A stretch of 64,000 nucleotides of DNA from Rhodosorus marinus (taxonomy: Eukaryota > Rhodophyta > Stylonematophyceae > Stylonematales > Stylonemataceae). How positions within the stretch are numbered: position 1 is the first letter of the stretch; every line of letters starts with the position of its first letter. The position numbers and the translations under genes were made by a program. The stretch lies in the NCBI GenBank assembly GCA_029953675.1, contig JAMWBK010000005.1, forward strand, positions 310,001-374,000. Reading direction: 5' to 3'. Below the pieces are notes generated by a model. That model saw nothing but the letters and a program-made list of their open reading frames with translations, was not told the DNA's origin and ran no database searches. Of the stretch, positions 20,889 to 30,748 are shown in pieces.

Positions 20889-22629
20889 CCTCGTTCACCC
20901 TAGTCCCAACACCCACCCCCCCCTTAAAAAACCAAATACCCAACTATCTAATTTAACACTAAACAGCTCCACTCCACAGTCCACAACTATTCCTCATCCA
21001 ACAAAAAATTCTACAACTAGAAAACAACAATTTCCTTGCCAGAATCTTGAAAATGCAGCCCACAAATACTCAAAAGCTCATCATACCATCAAGCCGAACG
21101 AAAGCGATCCTTCTCCTCATCTTCATCAACACCCAAAAAAAATTTCACCACTGGCAGAAACTCCATCTCAAGAAAATCGATCGGATCTTCGTTTTTTATA
21201 AACTTTTCACCGCGATGAATACGAACCCCTTAAAACGGATCCAAAATCCAAGCCCTTCATAGTTCGTTGATTTTATATCAGTTTTCAATATATGGCGACG
21301 ACCCTAGCTTATATTGTTTTACAATCAAATTTAATCCATTAAACAAATACGTTGGCTGCGTTTACTATATATTGACTAGAGAATTCTAAATGTACGTTTT
21401 CAACGTTCATATACTATTTTTGAAAAATAATAGTAATACTTTTGAGCTGTATATTACAGATATGAAATCATAATTATGTGTCTGGGGATAAATGAAATAT
21501 TTATAAAATTTAACCGCATGAGTCCGAATCTTGTATTGAATGGCAGGATCAATCGAAAAACATTTGAAAACATTTTATGGTGTTGATCAGGATAAGGGTG
21601 ACGGACAGGAAGGCACGCACGCGAATCGGGTTCGTAGTTACGAACCCGGTTCGAGCTTAACCTCGTCCACGCAAACCGGGTACTTTCCGGGATACGGTAA
21701 TCTATCTGGATTTTTCCTTTTTGCATAGGATAGCTAGCCAGGAATTGGCGTGTGCATCGCCATAGCTGGGGTCAGAGTTGAAGCAGTAGCGGGGTTGACG
21801 TTCTCACGGACTGCGTGAGCGGAGTTAGATTCCTCCATGCCTACACAGCCATTCTTTTGATACCGTGAAAAAATTCCGAGAGTCGTTATGAGGTCTCCAC
21901 TCTTGCCCCCCAGACGGTCTAGCGCTTGTGGGCCGATAAGTTAGGGCAGCCGTAGTACTTTACTCGCTGAACAGTTCGCAACGCCAGTGTGAAAGTCCGA
22001 AAGCTCACGAACTCTGATCACAGCGCAATTCACTACGCTCAACGACAGCGATAGGCCTGCAGCACTACAAGCAGATTTTCCCCCCAGATGACATCAAGGA
22101 TACTAGTCAACTTCGGTGTGCAAAAGTTTACTGAGAAGAAGATAGAAAGCGAGCAAGGAGTAAAACAGTGTTTCCTTGGGTTTCAAGCTTTGACAGTGAA
22201 TTTTATCCCTGCAACTGGCTTGTAATGCCTTTGTCATATGCTAGTGCGTCTTCTCCCGCTCTATTTCAAGTTCCTGTTCATTGGGCTGTGGAGAGATGCG
22301 TGTTTACAGTCAGTTTGGCTGTTGCGCGAGCAGCAGCCCCCCGCCAGCAGCTCCCTCCCTTCTGTTACTCGCCTATTCTAGGTGATTTTGGCCTATTATT
22401 TAGAGAAGTAGCCTGAGTAACCGAGACCAAAACCGTCAGTTGGTTCTAATTTTGAAATTTTTGGTATACGCCGGCTGGCTAAATACAAAAAAATTACTCT
22501 CACAACTTAAGCATTATGGTCGTAACGGGAAGTGTCCGTTTCTGTCCTTGGGAGTTGTTGCTAGGAGGCTGGCAGATGGACAGGGTCGGGCTCACATCAA
22601 GCTGAAGGAGCTGAGGGTACAGGAAACAA
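20889..22629. other. Intergenic region with one strong palindrome
   Basis: AT-rich at 21240-21480, then mixed sequence. It contains the palindrome at 21627-21648, listed separately. The forward-strand Pro-rich frame over 20587-21201 is opposite the Gly-rich gene and is rejected. No other gene is supported. Confidence 0.45.
21627..21648. repeat. Perfect palindrome, 10-bp arms, 2-bp loop
   Basis: CGGGTTCGTA and TACGAACCCG are exact reverse complements around GT. A further CCGGTTCG and ACCGGGTA follow within 35 bp, so the site sits in a patch of related short repeats. Confidence 0.85.
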
Positions 22630-23692
22630 ATGGTCTTAACAAAGAAGCAAATGGAATCTGGAATGAATGATGCAGCGGAGGATGAGCGCTCGGGTACGGA
22701 TTCGCGAGCTACGATCGATGCTTCATTTGGTTGGAAAACGAATGGAGCTGCCGTGGAGACGACCGGTTTGATTCCAAGAGATGTTGCGTGGATTTGGGCT
22801 TGTGAGGAACAGCTTATATGTCTCTGAAAGATCGCATTCTTTGATGCAGATGTGCTAATTGTTAGCCGGCCGGTTTGATTTCGAATTCTACGAATTCAGG
22901 TTATGCGCTGTCTGCATGGGTGGTTGCATGTAGTAGTCTATCTTTGTGGCCACTGGATCCAGGGGAGCTGCGTAGATTTCATCTCAGTGAGGGTATCTCA
23001 GAGCTTGCTGCGTGGGGATGGTTTTGCTCCCTGATCGTCACGCGGCTTACTTACTGGATCAATCCGTGCCATGGTATAAGACCCACCTGAATCCAGATTG
23101 ACTTTGACTTGGCAGAGTGACCGAACACTGAATCTGACAAGACTCGCTGCCCTAAACAGGAAAGGGTTTGCAATCCAGTCTCGAGGCAGTCTTCACGCTA
23201 AGCTTCACCAGCTTTTCCTTTGCTTACATGGCAGTTGCTCCCGAAATGGTCATCCCAGCGACATCAACAGCACTTTTGTTCTTGACTTCATCCTGGACCT
23301 TTATGATCACATCTTTTAAAGTTAAAAGAATGCCACCCAGCTTTATCACTTCACCACCTGGTAAGGAGAACTATGGAGTTTTCGAATATCCCAACACTTG
23401 CCGTATTCGTTCTAAATTGATTCTTCTGACCGTCCCAGGCAGGTTGATACGCTTGGTTCGTAGAACTCCGATCGCAGGTGGCGTTTTATTCGGATCCAGC
23501 GAACTTTGCATTCTGATGAAGTACCTGCATGCGCTGCCACAGTCCTCCATGAATCTAGGAGACTTTTCGTCGACATTACTTGGTTGTGTCCTCTCCGTGC
23601 GAATAGCTTATGCTATCGTTGAGCTCCTCGCAGGGCTATATGCACTGTCTACTCTTGCGGGACGAGACAACCAAGCTAGGAAGACCAGCTAG
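22630..23692 (+). CDS. Multi-span membrane protein of unknown family
   Basis: Exons 22630-22801, 22900-23073, 23160-23360 and 23439-23692 all join in phase 1, giving about 266 residues. The N-terminal 50 residues are acidic and soluble (MNDAAEDERSGTDSRATIDA). About four or five hydrophobic segments follow: YALSAWVVACSSLSLW, WGWFCSLIVTRLTYW, LSFTSFSFAYMAVAP, ALLFLTSSWTFMITSF and, near the end, YAIVELLAGLYALSTL. I do not recognise the family. The very regular phase-1 introns and the consistent hydrophobic pattern argue for a real gene. The ATG at 22630 is the first in frame; a later ATG at 22651 (MESGMNDAAE) is also possible. Confidence 0.7.
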
Positions 23693-24537
23693 CGACAGAC
23701 AAATCCGTCAACGGCTGACTCGCGACATATTATCTAAAATACAAAACGATGATTAACAAACAACCGGCAGAACACAAACAAGGCTCATCGGTCTGGGAAT
23801 ACCAACGTGCTTAGGACGACTATATTTAAAACGGTAAAGCTTCGTGGATCCCCACGCTCCAACATTCAACGCGAGCCCTGCGCACGATGAGCCATTCTGC
23901 GGATATTGCTCAGTGGCCTTTTTCCTCAGCAGAGCCCGGCCGTTGTTCATTCCCAAATCTCCGGAGTCTCTCTGTTCTTGTCATCCTTACTGGTTCTCCT
24001 GTGTTGGTGTCGTGGTTCACGCTGAACCTGAGTTTCTAGGGATACCCGTCATATTGTTCAAGGAGCGATCCGACCCTCAAGCCAGGATAGTGTATCGCTG
24101 AACCTGCACTATCCATAAGCGTATCCACGGCCGTCCTTTAACAAGTTCCAATAAACGTTTTCAGCAGCCGAACTGGCTGTTCTTCATAAAAAGTCGGTTG
24201 CATCCTCATCAACCGGGGTGAAACTAGCCCACAGTTCTGCGATGTTTTGTATCGTGGTCCATGCTGAACAATGATAATTGAGGTCTTCAGCAGCCGAACT
24301 AATTGTCCACGATCGACTTCGGTTGCATCCATCAACTGGGCGCCAAACTGCCCCACGCGATCCGGTGAATGTGAGTTTTGTCGTGAGCGACTCTTTAACA
24401 ACGATAGTGCTTGTCAAGGTTTGTGGACATGAGCTGTTTGGATCGGAAGTTCATCAGGATTAACTTTGGTTGATCTGGTCTGCAAAAACGAGCCTTTTAG
24501 CGTTTCCTTTTGAGGGTTTCAATTTTAAGAGGAGAAG
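23693..24537. other. Intergenic region with diverged direct repeats
   Basis: Contains two diverged direct repeats (about 24160-24235 and 24286-24360), each starting TTCAGCAGCCGAACT. On the reverse strand they encode two related peptides ending VRLLKT. No complete gene could be built. The last 100 bases must hold the FKBP promoter. Confidence 0.45.
24160..24360. repeat. Two diverged direct repeats, about 75 bp each, 126 bp apart
   Basis: Both units begin TTCAGCAGCCGAACT. They share TCGGTTGCATCC, then CATCAAC, then a GCCCCA or GCCCACA ending. Other positions have drifted, so the duplication is old. Confidence 0.6.
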
Positions 24538-25261
24538 ATGGCGTTTGTTAGTGTTGGAGTTGGTCTTGGTTCACCAAGTGGTTCTATGGTTAGGAATCGC
24601 TGCCAAGTCCGATGTGAGAGCTCTGGCGCCGTGTCTAGGAGGCGTGTTCTTGAGCTGGTAGGGTCTATTGGGTTGGCTGCCTTTTCTGACCCTGCGCTTG
24701 TTCTCGCAGACGTGGCGTCCGAGTTTATCCAGACCCAGTCAGGGTTGAGGTATCAGGACGGTGAGTTGCTTCAACTGTGTTGCATTTTTGGGGATTTCTC
24801 CGTTGGGTTTCTGAAATAAGAGTGTTGGATAATTCCAGTTAAGATCGGAGAAGGCGCCAAGCCTCAAGCTGGCCAGAACGTTAGGGTCCACTATACAGGC
24901 ACCCTGGACGGCTTTGAAGGTCCCTGGTTTGACTCGTCCAGAAGGAGGAATAGGCCTTTCACTTTCAAAGTTGGCGTCGGTCAAGTCATAAAAGGATGGT
25001 AAGGTCGTCAGGATGAAGATCTTCGAGCACGTGGTTTGTAAGGGAGCCTGAACCAAGTTTTCCTAACCCGCCAACAATACCTTGCCGCCTTCCTACGTAT
25101 CTCCATGGAATAGGGATGAGACGCTTCTGAACATGCAGGTAGGAGGTCGTAGGAAAGTTATTATTCCTCCAAGTCTTGGATACGGAGACAGAGGAGCCGG
25201 TGGTGTAATCCCGCCAGGAGCAACCCTCTACTTTGACGTGGAATTACTGGCGATTCTCTAG
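24538..25261 (+). CDS. FKBP-type peptidyl-prolyl isomerase, thylakoid-lumen targeted
   Basis: A prolyl cis-trans isomerase or chaperone. Exons 24538-24760, 24839-24998 and 25114-25261 give about 176 residues. The leader ([11 protein letters not shown]...) is followed by [17 protein letters not shown] and [10 protein letters not shown], a twin-arginine lumenal signal with an A-x-A-like cleavage site near residue 58. The FKBP core has [48 protein letters not shown] and [13 protein letters not shown]. Pocket residues Tyr, Phe, Asp, Val-Ile, Trp, Tyr and Phe are all present, so it may be active. It has one FKBP domain and no TPR, like the plant lumenal FKBP16-20 group. Its mature part is short and close to the minimal FKBP fold. 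Confidence 0.93.
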
Positions 25262-25821
25262 ATTCAAAACGCACAAACAGGCTGTTGCCGATCTTGGTCA
25301 CAGTCATTCTAAAATGTTTGATACGATCCATACCAACCAGAACCGATTGCCAGAACTAGTCGCGGAGGGGGTATCGATCCTTTCAGATACGATGCAAAGG
25401 CACACCTATTCCCAGATTGGCGCTTCTGCCACTTTTAATGAATCCAAAATAAAAGTCCTATCACGTCGGTCATTAACATTCTAGCTGCCTTTGCAACTTA
25501 ACACATTGATGGTATTCATCATACGGAGCACGCCAACATGACGAGACGCCATTCGGCCAAGAATGCATTTAACAGTCACAATACCATGTTGCGTATTACT
25601 TTTAAATAGCAATGGTAGCTCATATATTAAGAAATATTTCGATACGAGAAAAGTATGACGCTTAAACAACTCTTCTATTTTATATATATATATTTTTTTC
25701 TCTCTCTCTCTATGTGGAACCAATCACTGGCGGTGTGAAGGTGGGCTTCGGGCTGGTGCCGGTAGATGATTGCGTCCTCTGAAGACTTCTGTGGGCGATT
25801 GGACAGATTTTCGAAGTTAGG
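25262..25821. other. Intergenic spacer with TA and CT tracts
   Basis: Spacer between two forward-strand genes. It includes the 3' flank of the FKBP gene and a TATATATA/TCTCTC tract at 25680-25712 near the transporter promoter. No gene. Confidence 0.5.
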
Positions 25822-27026
25822 ATGGTGAATATAAAGGGTATAAAGGGTAATCTTCATCTGTTGATGATCTTAGGAGCATGGTATATCTCAAATGGGACCA
25901 CGATTCTGCTGAACAAGTATATCTTCCAGGCCATGCTGTTCCAGTTTCCGATAACGTTGACTTTTATACATATGACTATGCAGTCTGGATTGGCGTTTGT
26001 TACTATTGTCATATTTGGGTTGATCGAAAAGACACCGATTCCAACCGACGTGTACTTTAAGAGAATGATTCCGATATCTTTCTTCTTCTGTGCGAATATT
26101 CTTCTGGGCAACGTTTCCTTGAGATACGTACCGGTGTCCTTCATGCAGACTCTGAAGAGCCTAACGCCGGTCTTCGCTGCAGTGCTGCAGTATCTGTGTT
26201 TCGGTTCTCGATTGTCGGCGCAAGCGGCAGTCTCATTACTTCCGGCGACTTTAGGGGTCGCTCTTTCGGCATATACGGAGTTGAGCTTCAACCTAATCGG
26301 GTTCGTCTCTGCGATTCTGTCGTGTTTGTTCACTGGTAAGCTTTGAAACACGACAGCCGAAATTTTTTTTTGTCCACGGGCGCTTGTCCCATCCAGCTGC
26401 ACGGTCGAACTGAGATTTTCGCTCTTCTACATGTGATCTATCCCAGGTCTGAAGTTTGTCCTTTCATTCGCGCTGCTGCGAGGACAGTACAACTTGGATG
26501 CAATCAACATGCTCTTGTACATGGCTCCACCGAGTGTTCTGATTCTCTTCCCCAGCGCGTTTTGGTTCGAGAGCACTGGAGTAATGGCCTGGCTCAAAGC
26601 CCCGGATCGCACCGAGAAAGACCTGGCGGTTTTGCTCTTCAGTGCAATCGTTTCTTTCTCGCTTAACGCCACACTGTTCATGGTCATCAAGGCAACCAGC
26701 TCCGTTACAGCTACAATCGCTGGTAATCTGAAGACTTTGGTTGTTATTATCATCTCCATCATCATCTTCAAGTACGTATCTTGCTACTCCTGTGACCACA
26801 CTCTCTCTGTTGTTCTTGAACGCAAAGCTGAAGCTCGCTTTGTCATACGTCCCGTGAATGCAGAAACCCAGTCCAATTCTGGAACTACGTCGGAATGATT
26901 GCGGCGCTTGCAGGCATCACCTGGTACGGAATGATCAAGAACAAATGGCAGACTACAGGCACTTCTGAGATCAGTGAGGGATCCCAAACTGAATCTGAAC
27001 AGATTAAGCGTGAAGCTGCTGCGTGA
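25822..27026 (+). CDS. Nucleotide-sugar / triose-phosphate-type transporter (DMT superfamily, TPT family)
   Basis: A ten-span antiporter of the NST/TPT family, of the kind that carries nucleotide sugars into the Golgi or ER. Exons 25822-26335, 26447-26771 and 26864-27026 give about 333 residues, a normal size. It starts directly with a membrane segment (MILGAWYISNGTTILLNKYI), where the W-x-x-N/NK pattern is typical. Later come SLRYVPVSFMQTLKSLTPVF and, in the second half, ATSSVTATIAGNLKTLVVII, corresponding to the KT-type substrate motif, then NPVQFWNYVGM. The C-terminus ends in a hydrophilic Glu/Ser/Lys tail. There is no plastid leader, so a Golgi/ER role is likelier than the plastid envelope. 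The substrate is not predictable. Confidence 0.92.
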
Positions 27027-28049
27027 ACAAAGCGTCGGCCAAGCATTAGCTCAGTGGTATATATATCACGCGGCTCGCACAAGTCTAGCATTCAAATTTT
27101 AATATCTCCGCTCCTGTGGGAAAGGAGAGGAGATCTGTACATAAGCTGGCTTCTTCCATGCCTGCTTCTGACTCTGAGGCTTGAGATTCGCGGTGTTTTG
27201 TGCCTCTCTTTGTGTGAGTACGTCTGCGTGCTCATGTGCTATATATTGACGATTATTCGAACGCAATATTTGCATCTGCACTTTGTCCTGCTGGATTTTG
27301 TAGCATCAACGAGCTTCCAGCTAGGCTCCACGACAGGCTAGAAGCAGCTGGGCAAAAACTTAGTCTACATGTTGATGGTAGATAGCGAAGCCGGCCCGGA
27401 AATGGATTTTGGTCCCAAACGAACTCCGGCGGACAAATTACGGGATTCGAGCTCGAACGCCGGGACTGCAACTCCGATGACGTCCATATGACCAGGCCCC
27501 CGACGATCTGTGAAAGCTACTCGGATTCAGATCCAAGCCTCGATCCATTGCCTCTCGATAGAAACTTAACCAACCCGCCCAGCTCGCAACAACGACACCC
27601 GACCCGATCCGGAGCGCTCAACCACGGCCACCGAGAACAATCGTACTTGGTGAACTTTCAAATGGGAACATCGAGAGTCTTCTACTTCTACAAACGAATA
27701 CACTACGTTTCTTAAACCTAGTGAATAAGTCCCAACCATCAGCTTGAGGAAACCTTCTGCAAGCAAAGGAAGCTTCTTCCGCTCCTTACCGCCGACGACC
27801 AAATGGAAGATTTGCAGATGAAATGAAGCCTTACGGTCATCGACGAGGAGTTGAGGGAGAAGAGACGTCCGCGTGTGTCGAGCTCTTTTTTCGTTTTTGT
27901 TGGGGGTTTTAGAGGCTGGAAAGATTCCATCTTTCAGTTTTAGGAACCTGTAGGAATTGAAGAAGGTGGCAATATCAATTGATCTTTGATCTGCATTTGG
28001 TTTTTGTGGTGACAAACTTGGTTAAGCTCGTTGCTGGATCTTTTTAAGT
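27027..28049. other. Intergenic region upstream of the small TIM gene
   Basis: A reverse-strand frame at 27566-28015 and a forward one at 27488-27715 overlap each other. Neither has family motifs or splice support. The region probably holds the transporter 3' end and the promoter and leader of the TIM gene. Confidence 0.4.
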
Positions 28050-28529
28050 ATGGCTGGATTTGGCATGGCTGGGTTTCCCGCTGGTGGTGGAGGCACCCAA
28101 GCGGAGCAACAGATGATGCAGATGATGCATGAAATGCAGGTTCAAGATTCGTTGAGGATGTACAACGAGCTAGTGCATCGATGCTTTGGAGATTGTGTTG
28201 ATGGTTTCAGATCGAAGAAGTTGGACGGCAAAGAGGTGCGGTTTGAGAGGAAAGCTCGCATCTGCGTGGTTATGGCGGATTCCAGATCCCCTCCGTCCTC
28301 ACAAATACTAAAAGGAAAAAGTCGGCTCTAAACCGCTGCTGATGTGCTATTTCCTATTTCCATTCGCTAATCAATCTTACAGGAGGCCTGCGTTACGAAA
28401 TGTGCAGATAAGTTTATAAAAACAGCTGCCAGAGCTGGAATGAGATTTGCAGAAGAGCAACAAGCGATGCTGCAGGATGCGCAAAACGCTGGAGTGGCCG
28501 GATCGCTCCCAAAGATGCCTGGAAGATAA
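28050..28529 (+). CDS. TIM9: Small mitochondrial intermembrane-space chaperone (Tim9/Tim10 family)
   Basis: Small TIMs form hexamers that escort hydrophobic precursors across the intermembrane space. Exons 28050-28235 and 28383-28529 (phase 0) give about 110 residues. The twin Cx3C motifs are CFGDC in exon 1 and CVTKC in exon 2, about 17 residues apart as in the family, flanked by the expected helices (MYNELVHRCFGDC and ACVTKCADKFIKTAARAGMR). The pattern best fits Tim9. The N-terminus carries a GFGMAGFPAGGGG extension that most Tim9 proteins lack. No cleavable presequence is expected or seen. Confidence 0.9.
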
Positions 28530-29090
28530 AACTGAACGATCAACTCTCCCTGACAAAATCCTTTTCGATGCTTTTGGTCATCCTTAGTTGCGACAATCCT
28601 CCAAGGAATATAAACCCTTTCCACGCTCCGGATGTCCATAAACTAAAAGATCTTCTTTCTCCTGTCTTGCGTGCTCCAACATATATACTATGGGATCATC
28701 GAACTCGCCCCACGGAACTCACAACTTCAGCACGACCGTTCTTAGGGTTGCCGTTATCCCAGACTATCCCCTCGGGATCTCCCTCCATATCTCTCTATAT
28801 ACGATTTTCACGCACAAGCAAGCTCTTCGAACATGAGATGTTGAACCGTCCGTACCTAGGTTCTCTCTGGTCTGATAAGCTTCCCCGTGGTTGGATCTCG
28901 ACTCAACTTTGGTGGATACTCTCGCTTTCCTTGACAGAGTACTGGAGGAAGTTCAGTGCCGACTGGGAAGGCAACGACGTCGTCCTGCTGATTGGATAGT
29001 ATTCTACGATTGAGAAAAAGCAAGAAGCGTCTGTGAACGGCCTAGGCGAGAGAATCCAGATGATTTATGCATTACGTTTCGGAGGAAAGT
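28530..29090. other. Convergent intergenic spacer
   Basis: A 143-codon forward frame (28568-28999) is open but has no recognisable motif, so I do not call it a gene. Otherwise this is the 3'-3' spacer between the TIM and INO80B-like genes. Confidence 0.35.
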
Positions 29091-29819
29091 CTACCTGACA
29101 CTGTTGGCCTTGGCCATGTGCTTCTGCTCAAGTTCAACTGCGGCCTGTACTGCCTCCAGATTCTGCTTTTTTCTTTTCCCGGTCACACCCCTTAACACCT
29201 TCTCAATTGTCGCCGCCCGTTTCTCTTCTTTTCTCTTCTCGTGTGTTATCCTACGGAGACGCGCCTGCTGCTGCCGCTTCAGATCCCTTGCTTCTTTCGC
29301 CAACACCTTCTCCTGATCTTCTTCGTCTTCCCGTTCCGCATCCTCCAGTAGCACAGCCTAGAAGCGGACGAAAAAGAAGTTTGGTGGTACCAAATCAGAT
29401 TTTGGAAGAGTGTTTAGAAACTTCCAGGCTGGACGGGTCAGTGGAAGACCATTCATGGTCCGCTCGCAAAGGTGATTCGATCGTACCTGTCCGGTTCCTC
29501 CATCTCTTATCGCTCTCTGTCTGCTCGTAAGCCTCATTTCAGCCTCGACTGGATCCGGACTGCTGTTTTCAGATCCGAACCCAATGCTATCCTCTCCCAG
29601 ACCATCATCTTCTTCCTCTTCCTCCACGTCTTTATCATCCTCGTCTGCGCGACCTCGATCAACCTCCTCCTCCTCCTCCTCCTCCTCTTCCTCCTCACGA
29701 TCATCAATCACTGCCTCATCCTCGCTATCATCGTCATATACCTCAATCTTCCTCTTCAACCGCCTCTCCTTCCTCTCAGATCCTCCCCTCCCACTCCTTC
29801 TCTCCGTCCTCCTCTTCAT
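29091..29819 (-). CDS. INO80 complex subunit B / Ies2-like protein (PAPA-1 region)
   Basis: Probable nuclear subunit of the INO80 chromatin remodeller. Exons 29487-29819 and 29091-29357 (phase 0, GTACGA...TCTAG) give about 199 residues. The start MKRRTERRSGRGGSERKERR is basic. A very acidic stretch with a run of 11 Glu, encoded by a CTC-repeat tract, follows. Next is the MRLTSRQRAIRD motif, matching the LTxRQRA box found upstream of PAPA-1. The C-terminal half is a charged helix with LKRQQQARLRRITHEKRKEE and AATIEKVLRGVTGKRKKQ, as in the PAPA-1-like region. It is shorter than animal INO80B and has no zinc HIT finger. The call rests on motif order and moderate similarity. Confidence 0.7.
29663..29697. 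repeat. CTC trinucleotide tract encoding poly-Glu on the reverse strand
   Basis: Near-perfect (CTC)n lies within exon 1 of the INO80B-like gene and produces its Glu run. Confidence 0.85.
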
Positions 29820-30748
29820 CCTCCAAATCCCCCTAAGGCTTCCCCAAATCACCACAAGAAAGTATCCAAAGCTCCAAAAAAAAATGCAAATCCTAACCCT
29901 AACCTCTTCCTCTCAACTACAAGTCTTCCTCGATACCTCTAACGAACCTTCACAACGAGCTTATTCGAACGAGAACTGCTCCTTGTTACCGCTTCAACAA
30001 GATCCTCGCGCAGTCTAGAGACACTTTCCTCTACGCCTTGAGAGAGGACCTGCTCAGAAAGTTTAAGGCAGGCAGCAAGGGAGAAGACGGCCGGCTTAGG
30101 TCATGAGGGACAATTGTTCAATGAAGTGTGTCGTATACGGAATTGCTTCACTTCTCCTTCAAGATCATCATAGCGATATCTACACCTTTCCTTGACGACT
30201 TGTCAAGATGACCCGCGGGAGGGTGAAGCACTCAATGCTAAATACTTCGCTATTGAGGGACCACTTTTCGTGGCCTGGGAAGACAATCCTGGCAAGACGA
30301 TACCTCCGCTCCAGGGCTGTAGTAGAAGATCTGTTGTAGAAGAAACCAGTTGGTTTGGCACTGCGTTTGTTGATCAAGGCGGTCTGGGGAGGGCGAAATT
30401 CTCATGTTTTGCTGGTCTGGTTCTAATCCCTGCACGATAATAGTTCCACTCTCCAGCACCGAATCAGAAGACCACCTGATGTACGGATGGCAGTTACAAG
30501 ATTGTCCCTGTGACGGGCTTGTTGAGGATGACAGTGAGGAGGAACTTGTGCCCCTTATTGCTACTGAAACCAGGATTCCCAAGTCAATACGGATCGATAC
30601 TCATGTTATTTACGAAACCTCAAGGCCAAAAAAACAAACATAAACAGCTTTATGCCGGAAATCAGCGGCACTCCCTCTCCGCCACTTTAGCGAGAGGCGC
30701 ACCTTCCTCCCCCTCGGTGTACGGAAACTGTCCAAAAGAGGAACACAT
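29820..30748. other. Region with coding-like forward-strand segments, gene not resolved
   Basis: Forward-strand segments look protein-like: about 29942-30100 (contains NKILAQSRDTFLYALREDLL), 30174-30380 (ALNAKYFAIEGPLFVAWEDN) and 30420-30643 (MYGWQLQDCPCDGLVEDDSE, stop at 30643). They may be exons of a small gene divergent from the INO80B-like gene. I could not join them in consistent phase with good splice sites, and I do not recognise the protein. The first 80 bases must hold the INO80B-like promoter. Confidence 0.3.

Noticed and set aside
20587-21201. 204-codon Pro/Thr-rich forward frame
   Set aside because: It is antisense to the spliced Gly-rich gene (Gly codons read backwards give Pro) and its second half is AT-rich leader DNA.
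27040-27075. tRNA A-box-like string TTAGCTCAGTGGTA
   Set aside because: No matching B box, acceptor stem or T arm follows within tRNA distance; it lies in the 3' flank of the transporter gene.
27566-28015. 149-codon reverse-strand frame upstream of the TIM gene
   Set aside because: No motif, overlaps the probable TIM promoter and leader, and is opposed by another open frame.
29472-29942. Leu/Pro-rich forward frame with hydrophobic run
   Set aside because: Antisense reading of the acidic CTC-repeat exon of the INO80B-like gene.
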